Positions 1 through 8,344 of a DNA stretch of 64,000 nt are shown one piece after another. The translations under genes were made by a program, and so were the position numbers. Positions within the stretch are counted from its first letter, which is position 1; the number at the start of each line of letters is the position of its first letter. The notes below the pieces were generated by a model. The model saw only the letters and a list, made by a program, of their open reading frames with translations. It was not told the origin of the DNA and did not search any database. This DNA is from AP-15 sp963799085 (lineage in GTDB: Bacteria > Pseudomonadota > Alphaproteobacteria > ATCC43930 > CGMCC-115725): NCBI GenBank assembly GCA_963799085.1, contig CAWCWA010000004.1, forward strand, positions 62,001 through 126,000, read 5' to 3'.

Positions 1-88
1 ATAATGTGAAAACCGGGGCGCGCCTTGCGGCGCATTGATATCCCCGGCTAGGCTGTTTATCTCTACCCTTTGCTGCTCGGAAGGCGGC

Positions 89-1329
89 ATGGAGCACTTG
101 GTCCCGCGCCATATCCGGCTCACCTCCCACCCGGGAAGCACCGGCCGAGGCGCCGTTCCGCTGCGCTGGGGCGCGGCCGATCCTGGCGAACGCGGCCCTG
201 TCGTCGCGAGCCCGGCCGAGCCGCGGCTGCGCAACGCGATCGGCTCCTATTCGGGCGCCTATGCGATCTACCGCGCGCTGGCGGTGGCCACCCGGGCGTT
301 GGCGCGTGACCACCGGCCGGACCTGACCGACACCGCGCCCGCGGCATCGATCGGGCCAGCACCTCAATGGGCTGACCCGACAAAGATCGTGTCGCTTGAT
401 CCATGGGGCCACCTCGTCGGCGAGGTCTTCGCCGATCGGATCCGCGCCGGCGTCGATGTGCGGCCGACAATCGCGGTCACCACGGCGCGCATCGCGATGC
501 CGGAACTTCGCGATTGCGGATTGCGGCCCGACGGCGCGGTGCTGCTCGAAAACGGCGAAATTCGCGTGACCAAGGCGGCGATCGATCCCGTCTGGCATCT
601 GCCCGGTCTGGCGTTGCGCTTCGGCGTCGCCGAGACCGATCTGCGCCGCACCTTGTTCGAAGAGACGGGCGGCATGTTCCCGGAGCTTGTCACCCGGCCG
701 GATCTCGACGTGCTGCTGCCGCCGATCGGCGGTGCGACGGTTTATCTCTTCGGCGCCATCGAAGGTCTAATCGGCCCGAGACGGTGATCGCCTGCCGCGT
801 GCATGACGAATGCAACGGCTCGGACGTCTTCGGTTCCGACATCTGCACCTGCCGCCCGTATCTGGTGCACGGTGTGGAGGTTTGCGTGGAGACCGCACAG
901 CAGGGTGGGCTCGGGATCATCGTCTATAATCGCAAGGAGGGTCGCGCGCTCGGCGAAGTCACCAAATTCCTCGTCTACAACGCGCGCAAACGGCAGGAGG
1001 GCGGCGACCGCGCCGATACCTATTTCCGCCGCACCGAATGTGTCGCTGGCGTCCAGGACATGCGCGTCCAGGAGTTGATGCCGGATGTCTTCCATTGGCT
1101 CGGCATCCGCCGCATCGACCGCTGGGTGTCGATGTCGAACATGAAGAAGGCGGCCCTCGAGCAGCAGGGGATCGAGGTCAGGGAGCAGGTGGCTATACCC
1201 GACGGGCTCGTGCCGCCGGACGCGGCCGTCGAGATCGAGGCGAAGAAGGCGGCGGGATATTTCGCGCCGCTCGGCGTTCCCGATCCGGAGGAGCTGCGCC
1301 GCGCCAAGGGCCGTGCGCTTGGCGAGTGA
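89..1329 (+). pseudogene. URC1-type GTP cyclohydrolase II homologue, one frameshift
   Basis: Homologue of GTP cyclohydrolase II of the URC uracil-catabolism type. The zinc-site pattern is visible after about codon 235: C-NGSDVFGSDI-C-T-C (C-x10-C-x-C), followed by RKEGRALGEVTKFLVYN. The N-terminal half reads from ATG 89 (MEHLVPRHIRLTSHPG) with a purine-rich site just before it. The frame hits TGA at 785-787, and the family sequence continues in another frame from about 778. One extra C in the run near 775-777 would restore a single protein of about 413 residues. The stop overlaps the start of the DUF1688 gene by 17 bases, and UPRT follows, so the three form one operon. In yeast, URC1 acts with URC4 and UPRT to break down uracil; the exact reaction here is inferred. 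The frameshift may be a sequence error. Confidence 0.85.
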
Positions 1330-2515
1330 GCACGCGGCGGCACTGTTGAGCAGCGCGGCGGTACGGGAGCGTTGCGGCGTTGTCACCGAAGCGGTCGAGC
1401 GCGGCGATACCCGTCATTTCCGCCTTGTCCCACATCGCCTCGACGATGCCGCGTGCCGCGTCGTCGCAACAACACGACGCCGCTACCCGGACCTCGAAGT
1501 GCCGTATCACAGCCGCTGGCGCCATTTCTCGGCGGGCGGCGTCGATCGCGCCGCGGCGGTAGCACCCGGGGCTGGACCCGCGGAGGCTGCGCGGACGCGG
1601 ATCGATCTCGCGGTCGTTTCGGTGCTGCTCGACGCCGGGGCGGGTGCGGTGTGGCGGTTTTGTGAGGACGAAACAGGGCTCGTCCTGGCGCGCTCGGAGG
1701 GGCTCGCGACGGCGAGTTTGCGGGCGATGCAGGCCGGCCTCTTTTCCGCCGATCCAAGGGATCCGTGGCGCGCCGATGCGGCGGCCCTGGCCGCGTTAGC
1801 GCCGCAGCGCCTCGCCGCCCTGTTGCAACACCGGTCTGACAACCCGCTCGTCGGGATGGAGGGACGGACCCTGCTGCTGCGTCGGGTCGGGGAGGTTTGC
1901 GCGGATTGGCCGGCGCTGTTCGGCGTTCCGGGGCGCCCGGGCGGGCTCTTCGATTACTGGTCGCGCTACGGCGGGACGGTCTCGGCGGCCAAGATCCTGG
2001 GCACAATATTGCGCGTTTTCGGTCCGATCTGGCCCGGCCGGTTAGAGCTTGACGGCGTCCCGCTCGGCGATTGCGGTCGGCATTTCGCGGTGCCGGGCGA
2101 CGGGCTCGTGCCGTTCCACAAGCTCAGCCAGTGGCTTGCATATTCGCTGGTCGAGCCGCTGCACGCAGGCGGCGTTGTGGTGACCGATCTCGATGCGCTG
2201 ACCGGTCTTGCCGAATACCGCAACGGCGGCTTGTTTCTCGATTGCGGCGTCATCGAGCCGCGCGACCCGACGCTGCTCCGGCGTCAGCTCGATCCCTTCG
2301 AAGAAGCCGTCGTCGAGTGGCGCGCCTTGACGGTCACTCTGCTCGATCGACTCGCGCCGCTTGTCCGCGAACAGTTGGGTAAGAGTGAGGACGAGTTCCC
2401 GCTGGCAAAACTGCTCGAAGGCGGCAGCTGGGCCACCGGCCGCGAGATCGGCTTCGAGCGGCGTCCGGACGGCAGCCCGCCGCTCACGATCCGCAGCGAC
2501 GGCGCCTTGTTTTAG
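1313..2515 (+). CDS. DUF1688 family protein, URC4-type
   Basis: A 400-residue protein of the DUF1688/URC4 family, recognised from overall sequence (for example HRSDNPLVGMEGRTLLLRRV, FDYWSRYGGTVSAAKILGTI and FHKLSQWLAYSLVEPL). Yeast URC4 is needed for uracil use through the URC route and works with URC1 and UPRT; its chemistry is poorly defined. GTG 1313 lies inside the end of URC1, so translation is probably coupled, and upp starts 14 bases after the stop. No signal peptide or membrane segment is seen, so it is likely cytoplasmic. The frame is intact, unlike its upstream neighbour. The assignment rests on family resemblance plus the diagnostic three-gene context. Confidence 0.85.
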   Translation: MRLASEHAAALLSSAAVRERCGVVTEAVERGDTRHFRLVPHRLDDAACRVVATTRRRYPDLEVPYHSRWRHFSAGGVDRAAAVAPGAGPAEAARTRIDLAVVSVLLDAGAGAVWRFCEDETGLVLARSEGLATASLRAMQAGLFSADPRDPWRADAAALAALAPQRLAALLQHRSDNPLVGMEGRTLLLRRVGEVCADWPALFGVPGRPGGLFDYWSRYGGTVSAAKILGTILRVFGPIWPGRLELDGVPLGDCGRHFAVPGDGLVPFHKLSQWLAYSLVEPLHAGGVVVTDLDALTGLAEYRNGGLFLDCGVIEPRDPTLLRRQLDPFEEAVVEWRALTVTLLDRLAPLVREQLGKSEDEFPLAKLLEGGSWATGREIGFERRPDGSPPLTIRSDGALF

Positions 2516-2529
2516 GAGCTAGCAGCACC

Positions 2530-3171
2530 ATGGCGCAACCGAGGGCGGGACTGACGGTGGTCGAGCATCCGCTCGTCCAACACAAATTGTCGCTGATGCG
2601 CGACCGTAACACCTCGACCGCGGAGTTTCGCCGGCTGTTGCGCGAGATCAGTCTGTTGCTCGCCTACGAGGCGACGCGCGAGCTGCCGCTCGAACCGGTC
2701 GACATCGAAACCCCGCTCGAAGCCGGCCGCTTTCCGCTTCTCTTCGGCAAGAAGGTCTGCCTTGTTTCGATCCTGCGCGCCGGCAACGGCATTCTCGACG
2801 GGATGCTCGATCTCCTGCCCTCCGCGCGGGTCGGTCATATCGGCATTTATCGCGAGCCGCAGACCTTGCAGGCGGTCGAGTACTATTTGAAGCTGCCCGA
2901 GGATCTGGCCGAGCGCGACGTGATCCTCGTCGATCCGATGCTGGCGACCGGCAATTCGGCCGTGGCGGCGATCTCGCGCCTTCAGGAATTGCAGGCGCGG
3001 TCGATCAAATTCGTTTGTCTGGTCGCCGCACCCGAGGGGGTTGACAAGGTCCTCGGCGTCTTTCCCGAGGTCGCGATCGTCGCCGCGGCGCTCGATCGCT
3101 GCCTCGACGAACACGGCTACATCCTGCCCGGCCTCGGCGACGCCGGCGACCGCCTCTTCGGAACCCGATAA
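2530..3171 (+). CDS. upp: uracil phosphoribosyltransferase
   Basis: Converts uracil and PRPP to UMP. The 213-residue protein has the phosphoribosyltransferase PRPP loop VILVDPMLATGNSA at residues 131-144, the SILRAGNGILDGML segment near 80-93 and a GY-ILPGLGDAGDR-FGT C-terminus that closes the uracil site. The start ATG 2530 follows an AGGAG-type site at 2514-2518. Length matches the family (about 210 residues). It is the third gene of the URC1-DUF1688-UPRT operon. In that setting UPRT probably supplies the nucleotide that enters catabolism rather than acting only in salvage (inference). Confidence 0.95.
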   Translation: MAQPRAGLTVVEHPLVQHKLSLMRDRNTSTAEFRRLLREISLLLAYEATRELPLEPVDIETPLEAGRFPLLFGKKVCLVSILRAGNGILDGMLDLLPSARVGHIGIYREPQTLQAVEYYLKLPEDLAERDVILVDPMLATGNSAVAAISRLQELQARSIKFVCLVAAPEGVDKVLGVFPEVAIVAAALDRCLDEHGYILPGLGDAGDRLFGTR

Positions 3172-3244
3172 CAAGCCTGACGGAACCGGCCGGGCAGGCC
3201 GCTTGTTAGCAGCCATGCGATCTCTCTCTTTGATTGGAGTGGAC

Positions 3245-3325
3245 ATGGGCCGCGGTATCCTTTTGTGGTTTCTCGGAATTCCGATCCCGATCATCATCTT
3301 GCTCTATCTTTTTCATGTAATATGA
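3245..3325 (+). CDS. 26-residue single-span membrane protein
   Basis: A very short gene: ATG 3245, stop TGA 3323, product MGRGILLWFLGIPIPIII plus eight mainly hydrophobic residues. Almost the whole peptide is one membrane helix with a PIP motif. GGAGTGG lies directly upstream at about 3237-3243. Similar tiny proteins with an LLW-LG-P-P-III pattern occur in many proteobacteria, usually as hypotheticals, so the pattern supports a real gene. Function is unknown. It sits between upp and the PRC-barrel gene on the same strand. Confidence 0.55.
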   Translation: MGRGILLWFLGIPIPIIILLYLFHVI

Positions 3326-3424
3326 AAATTTTACCGGAACCAAAGGGCATCGACGATTGTTTCGAGTACGTGCGGGACACACAGACAAAATCCCGTACAT
3401 CATTTACCTGAGGAGGAGTAAGTC

Positions 3425-3913
3425 TTGAATAAAACCAATATTACCGCGACGGTCGCGGCTTTGTTGATCGCCGCCTCGCCGCTTGCTTACGCGCAGACGG
3501 CCGCGGCGCCACATACCTCGACCACAACAATGGCGGCGGCCGATGTCGGCACAGCTATCCGGTCTGACCAAATCCGCGCTAGCAAGATGATCGGCAGCAA
3601 CGTCTATGACGTGCAAAACCGCGATATCGGGAGCGTCAAGGACCTGATCATCGACAAGGATGGCCGTGTCGCGGCGGCGGTCGTCGATGTCGGCAGTTTC
3701 CTTGGCATGGGCGGCAAGGACGTCGCCGTCAGCCTCTCGGCATTCAAGACCGACAACAACCGGCTGACTCTCGACATGACCAAGGAGCAGCTGCAGCAGG
3801 CGCATGCCTATCAGCTGGAAAATCCGAATACCGGCGCCGGCAGCTCGACCTCGCCCGTCCAGGGCGGCCATCTGGGTACCGGGGCTGGGTCGACCACACC
3901 GCCGCGCCAATAG
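3425..3913 (+). CDS. exported PRC-barrel domain protein
   Basis: A 162-residue secreted protein. Residues 1-23 form a signal peptide with cleavage likely after AYA. A PRC-barrel domain covers roughly 47-115 (ASKMIGSNVYDVQNRDIGSV...LIIDKDGRVAAAVVDVG). The tail is low-complexity, rich in G, S, T and P. The start is TTG 3425, chosen because a strong AGGAGGAG site lies at about 3411-3418 and the signal peptide begins exactly there. PRC-barrel proteins of this type are common periplasmic proteins in alphaproteobacteria, often stress-linked, but no specific role is known. A long hairpin follows the gene. Confidence 0.8.
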   Translation: MNKTNITATVAALLIAASPLAYAQTAAAPHTSTTTMAAADVGTAIRSDQIRASKMIGSNVYDVQNRDIGSVKDLIIDKDGRVAAAVVDVGSFLGMGGKDVAVSLSAFKTDNNRLTLDMTKEQLQQAHAYQLENPNTGAGSSTSPVQGGHLGTGAGSTTPPRQ

Positions 3914-3972
3914 CACTCGCTCGAAGGCGCCTTTCGGCCGGGCAGAGATCGGCTTCGTCCGGCCAAAGGTGT

Positions 3973-4008
3973 CCGCCGCGGCGCCGATTGCAATCGGCGG
4001 CGCGGCGG
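3973..4008. terminator. 17-bp-arm hairpin, probable bidirectional stop signal
   Basis: Two 17-base arms (3973-3989 and 3992-4008) around a GC loop pair with one mismatch; the core is CCGATTGCAATCGG. It lies between the PRC-barrel stop and rpmE and is followed by ATTAAATA rather than a T-run, so termination is inferred. It could instead be an mRNA-stabilising stem. Confidence 0.45.
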
Positions 4009-4042
4009 ATTAAATACCGGGCCGTTCGCGGAGGATTGGTCG

Positions 4043-4270
4043 ATGAAGGAAGGCATACACCCGGACTATCACGAGATCACGGTGGTTATGACCGACGGGA
4101 CCTCGTTCAGTACGCGCTCGACTTATGGCAAACCCGGCGACACGCTGCGGCTTGACATCGACCCGAAATCGCACCCGGCCTGGACCGGCGGCCAGCAGCG
4201 CCTCGTCGACAGCGGCGGCCAGCTGGCCCGCTTCAACAAGCGTTTTCAGGGTTTCGGGCTAAAGAGCTAA
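4043..4270 (+). CDS. rpmE: 50S ribosomal protein L31
   Basis: Ribosomal protein L31 of the large subunit. The 75-residue sequence begins MKEGIHPDYHEITVVMTDG and ends with FNKRFQGFGLKS, both typical of alphaproteobacterial L31. It lacks the CXXC zinc-binding cysteines of the C+ form, so it is the zinc-independent C- form. ATG 4043 is preceded by GGAGGATTGGTCG, a good ribosome site. It stands alone between the long hairpin and the small heat-shock gene. Confidence 0.93.
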   Translation: MKEGIHPDYHEITVVMTDGTSFSTRSTYGKPGDTLRLDIDPKSHPAWTGGQQRLVDSGGQLARFNKRFQGFGLKS

Positions 4271-4384
4271 CGCGCCCTTGATCCGGCCGTAGCGTTTCCC
4301 ATGTAAATGTTGCGTAGTCGCCGCACTGGGGCTGCGCAGACAAAGCAGAGGGCGCGGGGCAATTGTTGCCGGCGCCGGATCCAT

Positions 4385-4401
4385 ATTGCTCAATGGAGGA
4401 T
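4385..4401 (+). promoter_or_regulatory. ROSE-like RNA thermometer hairpin over the hsp20 ribosome site
   Basis: The segment ATTGCTCAATGGAGGAT can fold so that ATTGCTC pairs with GGAGGAT (A-U, U-A, U-G, bulged G, C-G, U-A, C-G), hiding the Shine-Dalgarno GGAGG. This matches the 3' hairpin of ROSE elements, with the conserved UUGCU anti-SD and a bulged G. An extra stem, GGCAA-TTG-TTGCC, lies just upstream (about 4358-4370). The AUG follows at 4408. ROSE elements are known to control alphaproteobacterial small heat-shock genes, which is exactly the gene downstream. Confidence 0.7.
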
Positions 4402-4407
4402 GTGGTC

Positions 4408-4869
4408 ATGGATCGTTTCGATTTCTCACCCCTGTTCCGTTCGACGATCGGCTTCGACCGATTGACGCGCTTGGCCGACGCGGCGACTCGCGTCGACAAC
4501 GCCTCGCTTGCCTATCCGCCCTACAACATCGAAACGACCGGCGAGGACGCCTACCGGTTGTCGATGGCGGTCGCGGGCTTTGCCCCTGATGAGGTCGAGG
4601 TGACCGTGCACGAGAACACGCTGCTGGTTGCCGGCAAGGCGAAGAAGGACGATGACGAGAGCCGCTACCTGCACCGCGGCATCGCCCGGCGTGCCTTCGA
4701 GCGCCGCTTCAGCCTCGCCGACCATATCAAGGTCGTTGGCGCCAACCTCGATAACGGCATGCTCTATGTCGACCTCGTGCGCGAGGTGCCCGAGGCAGCC
4801 AAGCCGCGCAAGATCGAAATCGGCGCCGGCCGGCCGCAGCCGCAGGTGCTGGAGCAACAGGCCGCCTGA
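4408..4869 (+). CDS. small heat-shock protein, Hsp20/IbpA family
   Basis: ATP-independent holdase chaperone of 153 residues. The alpha-crystallin domain spans roughly 30-135 (YPPYNIETTGEDAYRLSMAV...RAFERRFSLADHIKV...NGMLYVDLVREVPE), with the class-A style N-terminus MDRFDFSPLFRSTIGFDRL. ATG 4408 is chosen over an upstream in-frame ATG because the N-terminus matches IbpA-like proteins and GGAGGA sits seven bases before it. That site lies inside a ROSE-like hairpin, so translation is probably heat-induced. A strong terminator follows the stop. Single-gene unit. Confidence 0.92.
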   Translation: MDRFDFSPLFRSTIGFDRLTRLADAATRVDNASLAYPPYNIETTGEDAYRLSMAVAGFAPDEVEVTVHENTLLVAGKAKKDDDESRYLHRGIARRAFERRFSLADHIKVVGANLDNGMLYVDLVREVPEAAKPRKIEIGAGRPQPQVLEQQAA

Positions 4870-4901
4870 CGCGTTCCTTTCGGTCGACAAGCTTAATCGA
4901 G

Positions 4902-4930
4902 ACGCCCCCGTTTCCGGGGGCGTTTTCGTT
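4902..4930 (+). terminator. rho-independent terminator after hsp20
   Basis: ACGCCCCCG, loop TTTC, then CGGGGGCGT, followed by TTTTCGTT. Perfect GC-rich stem plus T-rich tail 35 bases after the hsp20 stop. It also separates hsp20 from the convergent corA gene. Confidence 0.85.
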
Positions 4931-4946
4931 ATTGGGCGAGGCGGAC

Positions 4947-5942
4947 TCAGAACCACCCGCGCCATTTGAACCACAGGATCGGCAGCACCGCGCTCAGCGC
5001 GATCAGCGCCAGCCCATAGGGGTAGCCCCAGCTCCAGTCGAGCTCGGGCATCATCTTGAAATTCATGCCGTAAATGCTAGCGACCAGGGTCGGCGGCACG
5101 CCGACCACCGATACCACGGTGAGCACCTTGATGATGTTGTTCTGCTCGACATTGATCAGCCCAAGCGTGGCGTCGAGCAGCAATTGCACCTTGTTGTCGA
5201 GATGGGCGGCGTAATCGCTGAGCGAAGCGATGTCGTGGCGCAGGGTCTCGAGCCGCCGTCCGACATCAGGGCCTAGCCAGGCGGCGGCGTTGGTCGCCAC
5301 ATAAGGCGAGATACGACCGATGCCGAGAAGGCTGTCGCGGAGTTTCGAGACGAGATCGCCGCTGCCGCCGACATGTCGCAGGATCAGCCTCAGATCGGCG
5401 CTCTCCCGCGCCGGGGCTTGCCGCGCGGAGGGTGCCGCGGCCGGCGTGCGGAACAGCCGGTGCGACAAGGCATCGAGTTCGTTGGCGAGCCTTTCGAGGA
5501 CATCGGCAAGCCGGTCGGCGATGGCGTCCATCAACTCCGCGAAAACCGCACCACTGGTCAACGGCTCGGTATCGGCCTTGCGGTCCTGGTCGATGAAGGT
5601 GGTAAAGGCGGCCAACTCCTCGAACCGTACCGTCACCAGCCGCTCGCGGGTTAGGACGAAGCCGACCGGCGTCGCCGTGGGCAGGTCCGATTCCGCCCGA
5701 AACACCAGCGGCGCGCTCAGATAGATCGCGTCGCCGCGCAGCTGCAGCCGGCTCGAACTTTCGATTTCGTCGAGCTCCTCCCTGCTCGGTATGTGAAGCG
5801 CGGCGGCGCGTTCGACAAACGCGATCTCTTCGGGCTCGGGCCTCACCAGATCGATCCATAGCGCACCTTCCGGCAGGTTCGCCGCCGTCAGATCGCTTGC
5901 CCATTCGCCGGAACCGAGGTGGCCGCTGTAAAAGGTCAGCAT
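4947..5942 (-). CDS. corA: CorA family magnesium/cobalt transporter
   Basis: Inner-membrane divalent cation channel of 331 residues. It has the long cytoplasmic alpha/beta and coiled part, then the CorA pore signature YGMNF between two C-terminal membrane helices (VLTVVSVVGVPPTLVASI and YGLALIALSAVLPILWFKW). The end KWRGWF is usual for the CorA/ZntB group. The start at 5942 (MLTFYSGHLGSGEW) is preferred over a longer N-terminus because GGAGGGG precedes it and upstream codons do not look family-like. The usual signature residues are present, but CorA versus ZntB selectivity cannot be told from the sequence. It is divergent from the phosphonoacetate hydrolase gene. Confidence 0.85.
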   Translation of the reverse strand: MLTFYSGHLGSGEWASDLTAANLPEGALWIDLVRPEPEEIAFVERAAALHIPSREELDEIESSSRLQLRGDAIYLSAPLVFRAESDLPTATPVGFVLTRERLVTVRFEELAAFTTFIDQDRKADTEPLTSGAVFAELMDAIADRLADVLERLANELDALSHRLFRTPAAAPSARQAPARESADLRLILRHVGGSGDLVSKLRDSLLGIGRISPYVATNAAAWLGPDVGRRLETLRHDIASLSDYAAHLDNKVQLLLDATLGLINVEQNNIIKVLTVVSVVGVPPTLVASIYGMNFKMMPELDWSWGYPYGLALIALSAVLPILWFKWRGWF

Positions 5943-6137
5943 CGATCGAACCCCTCCGCGCGGTTTGCCTTGGCGCGCCGCGTCCTGTTCTATTGTCCCT
6001 CGGGAATGCTCGGAATGGGAGGCGAGAATCCGCTTTGTCCGGGAAGGGCAACTGCTCGTCACGGCTCATTCTGCGGGTCCATAGCCCCGGCGGCAACGGA
6101 GCGTTTGGGGCGGCTAATGAGGGAGGCGGGGTTGTCG

Positions 6138-7331
6138 ATGCATGGCGAAATCGAGCTAAACGGGCGGCGCTACCGAACGCCGGCGCGGGCGGTGGCGGTG
6201 ATCTGCGCCGACGGGTGCGACCCGGCCTATATAGACCGCGGGATCGCCGACGGCGTCTTCGAGACGATCGGCTCGTTCGCCCGCGCCGGCTTTCTCGGCA
6301 CGGCGGACGCCGTCATGCCGACTTTCACGAACCCGAACAATATCTCGATCGTGACCGGCGCGCCGCCTTCGGTGCACGGGATTGCCGGCAATTACTGCCT
6401 GGACCGCGAGACCGGCCGCGAGATCATGATGACCGATCCCGAACTGATGCGCAGCGAGACGATCCTCTCGCTGATGTCACAGGCCGGGGTCAGGACGGCG
6501 GCGGTGACGGCCAAGGACAAACTGCGCCGGCTGCTCGGGCGGAACCTCGACGGCACCGCGATTTCGTCGGAACAGGCGGACGCGGCGACGGCGGCGATGG
6601 TTGGGCGGCCGCGGCCCGAAATGTATTCGGCCGACCTGTCGCTGTTCGTGCTCGACGTCGGGATCAGGCTCATCGAACGAGGCGAGGCTGAGCTCCTCTA
6701 TCTGTCGCTGTCGGACTATGTCCAGCACGCGCATCCGCCCGGTGACGCGGCAGCTGATGCTTTTCACCGGGCGCTCGACCACCGCGTGCGCCGGCTGGTC
6801 GAGTTGGGTGCCGTCGTCGGGCTCGTCGCTGATCACGGCATGAACGCCAAACCGCGCATCGTTTTTCTCGAAGACGAGTTGAACGGGCGCTTCGGCGCCG
6901 GTGCGGTGAGGGTGATCTGCCCGATCACCGACCCGTTCGTGCGCCATCACGGGGCGCTGGGCTCGTTCGTGCGAGTCTACGCGCGCTGCTTCGGCGACCT
7001 GCCGGCAATGATGCGGACGAGCGCGGAGTTACCGGGCGTCGCCACGGTCCTCGACCGGGAAGAGGCGACCGAGCGGCTCGAACTGCCCTACGATCGCGAG
7101 GCCGATTTTGTCGTGCTGGGTGATGCCGGGACCGCGATCGGCGCGGCGCGCGAAGAGCACGATCTGTCGGGGCTTGCCGGCCGTCTCCTGCGCTCGCATG
7201 GCGGCGAAGCCGAACAGCGCGTGCCGTTCATCCTGTCGCACCCCTTGACGCCCGAATACCGCCGGCGCGCCGCCGAGACACGACTGCGCAATTTCGACAT
7301 CTTCGAATTCGTGCTGAACGGCCTCGCCTAG
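6138..7331 (+). CDS. phnA: phosphonoacetate hydrolase
   Basis: Cleaves the C-P bond of phosphonoacetate to acetate and phosphate; alkaline-phosphatase superfamily with two metals. The 397-residue protein shows the first metal Asp in ICADGCDPAY (D25), the nucleophile Thr in PTFTNPNN (T64), SLSDYVQHAH and VADHGMNAKP metal ligands. The start at 6138 (MHGEIELNGRRYR) aligns with known PhnA N-termini and has GGGAGGCGGGG upstream. The usual partner genes phnW and phnY and a phosphonate transporter are not nearby, so the substrate source is unclear. The enzyme is intact and just left of an IS-rich stretch. Confidence 0.85.
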   Translation: MHGEIELNGRRYRTPARAVAVICADGCDPAYIDRGIADGVFETIGSFARAGFLGTADAVMPTFTNPNNISIVTGAPPSVHGIAGNYCLDRETGREIMMTDPELMRSETILSLMSQAGVRTAAVTAKDKLRRLLGRNLDGTAISSEQADAATAAMVGRPRPEMYSADLSLFVLDVGIRLIERGEAELLYLSLSDYVQHAHPPGDAAADAFHRALDHRVRRLVELGAVVGLVADHGMNAKPRIVFLEDELNGRFGAGAVRVICPITDPFVRHHGALGSFVRVYARCFGDLPAMMRTSAELPGVATVLDREEATERLELPYDREADFVVLGDAGTAIGAAREEHDLSGLAGRLLRSHGGEAEQRVPFILSHPLTPEYRRRAAETRLRNFDIFEFVLNGLA

Positions 7332-7494
7332 CCGCGCTGCGTGTCGCTTTGCGGCGCCCATGCGCGCCTTTGGCCCCTTGGGCTCCAGCCGGCAACAAAG
7401 CGCGCATGAGCGGCCTCGGCCTGCTCGACCCGGCACCGTCCCTGGTCGCGCTGGCTCTTGATGTTGTAAGCATGCGCCGTTTCCTTTTGTCCAC

Positions 7495-8240
7495 GGGGCC
7501 GGCTGGTGACCGGCTTTGAGCTCGAGATCGCGCGGCTTCTTGGCGAGCAACGCCGGTCGCGCCCAGAGGTAGCTCTCGTTCTTTGTCAAAAAATGCCGGA
7601 TCAGGATGGCGAGTTTGCGTGCCGTCGCGACGGCGGCGACGTGCTGCCCGCGCCGGGTCTGTACGCGCGGAAAGAAGCTGCGTAGCGGGCCTGGCGGCCG
7701 CGCCGCGGCCCAGCCGCCCGCGACCGGCATGCCGCGGGCGTGCCCACGCCCCTGTTTGGCGATCCGCCCGTGGTAGGCCGGTCCCGGTCCGGATTGCCGC
7801 ACGCTCGGGTTGAGCCCGAGATAGCCAACCAGCTTCTCGGGTTTGGCGAAGCGCTCGACGCGCCGATCGCGGCGGTCAGCGCAGGCGCCACGACCATATC
7901 GACGGCGGGAATGGTCGTCGGCGCTTGACCGCCGCTCACGTTGCCGAGTGCCGATCGGGCGAGATCGCGTTCGATCACTTTGAGATCGTCGCCCAGCCGG
8001 GAGATAGTCGCCCAGCCGGGAGATCGTCGCCCAGCCGGTCGAACTCGCGCAGGTGACGCTCCACCGCCAGGCGCTCGGCGCCGGGCAGGATCTGCTCCAA
8101 GAGCCAGGCGCGGCCCGCAGGCCCGCGCAGATCCTGATGCGGGCAGGACGGGATCAGATGAGCGCGCGGGATCGACTGGATGACGTTCTTCAGCCGTGAG
8201 CGCCGCCGCGCGATCTGGTTGCGCCGGGTCACTTGGCGGC
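7495..8240 (-). pseudogene. IS110-family transposase, frameshifted and 5'-truncated
   Basis: Pieces in at least two frames add up to the central and C-terminal parts of an IS110 DEDD transposase: RRNQIARRRSRLKNVIQSI, then GRAWLLEQILPG-ERLAVERHLREFDRLG, then DDLKVIERDLARSALGNVSG, TTIPAVDMVVAPALTAAIG, and RQSGPGPAYHGRIAKQGRG...ARKLAILIRHFLTKNESYLW. The early N-terminus with the first catalytic Asp was not found. A 19-base triplication interrupts the middle (7984-8037). Nonfunctional. Confidence 0.7.
7984..8037. repeat. three tandem 19-bp copies inside IS110 remnant
   Basis: The unit GATCGTCGCCCAGCCGGGA occurs at 7984-8002, with one change at 8003-8021, and shortened at 8022-8037. It duplicates the transposase codons for RLGDDL in a different phase each time. 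It is a local slippage expansion in dead DNA. Confidence 0.85.
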
Positions 8241-8344
8241 GCAGCGCTTGCGTCGCTTCGCCGGCGATTTACGCCTCGGGCAAAAAGCCGCTGGCATAGA
8301 GCTGCGACCTGCGGGCCGATCGCCGCGGCGACCGAGGCGGCATT

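Larger units (their letters stand above)
7345..8300 (-). mobile_element. decayed IS110-family element
   Basis: Remnant of an IS110/IS1111-type insertion sequence. The transposase reads right to left and its tail fades before phnA. The left end lies in non-coding DNA after about 7490; the N-terminal part is missing and the element is joined to an IS481 scrap near 8340. Exact ends could not be found. Confidence 0.6.

Noticed and set aside
7984..8037. Possible CRISPR array
   Set aside because: Three head-to-tail 19-base units with no spacers; no cas genes.
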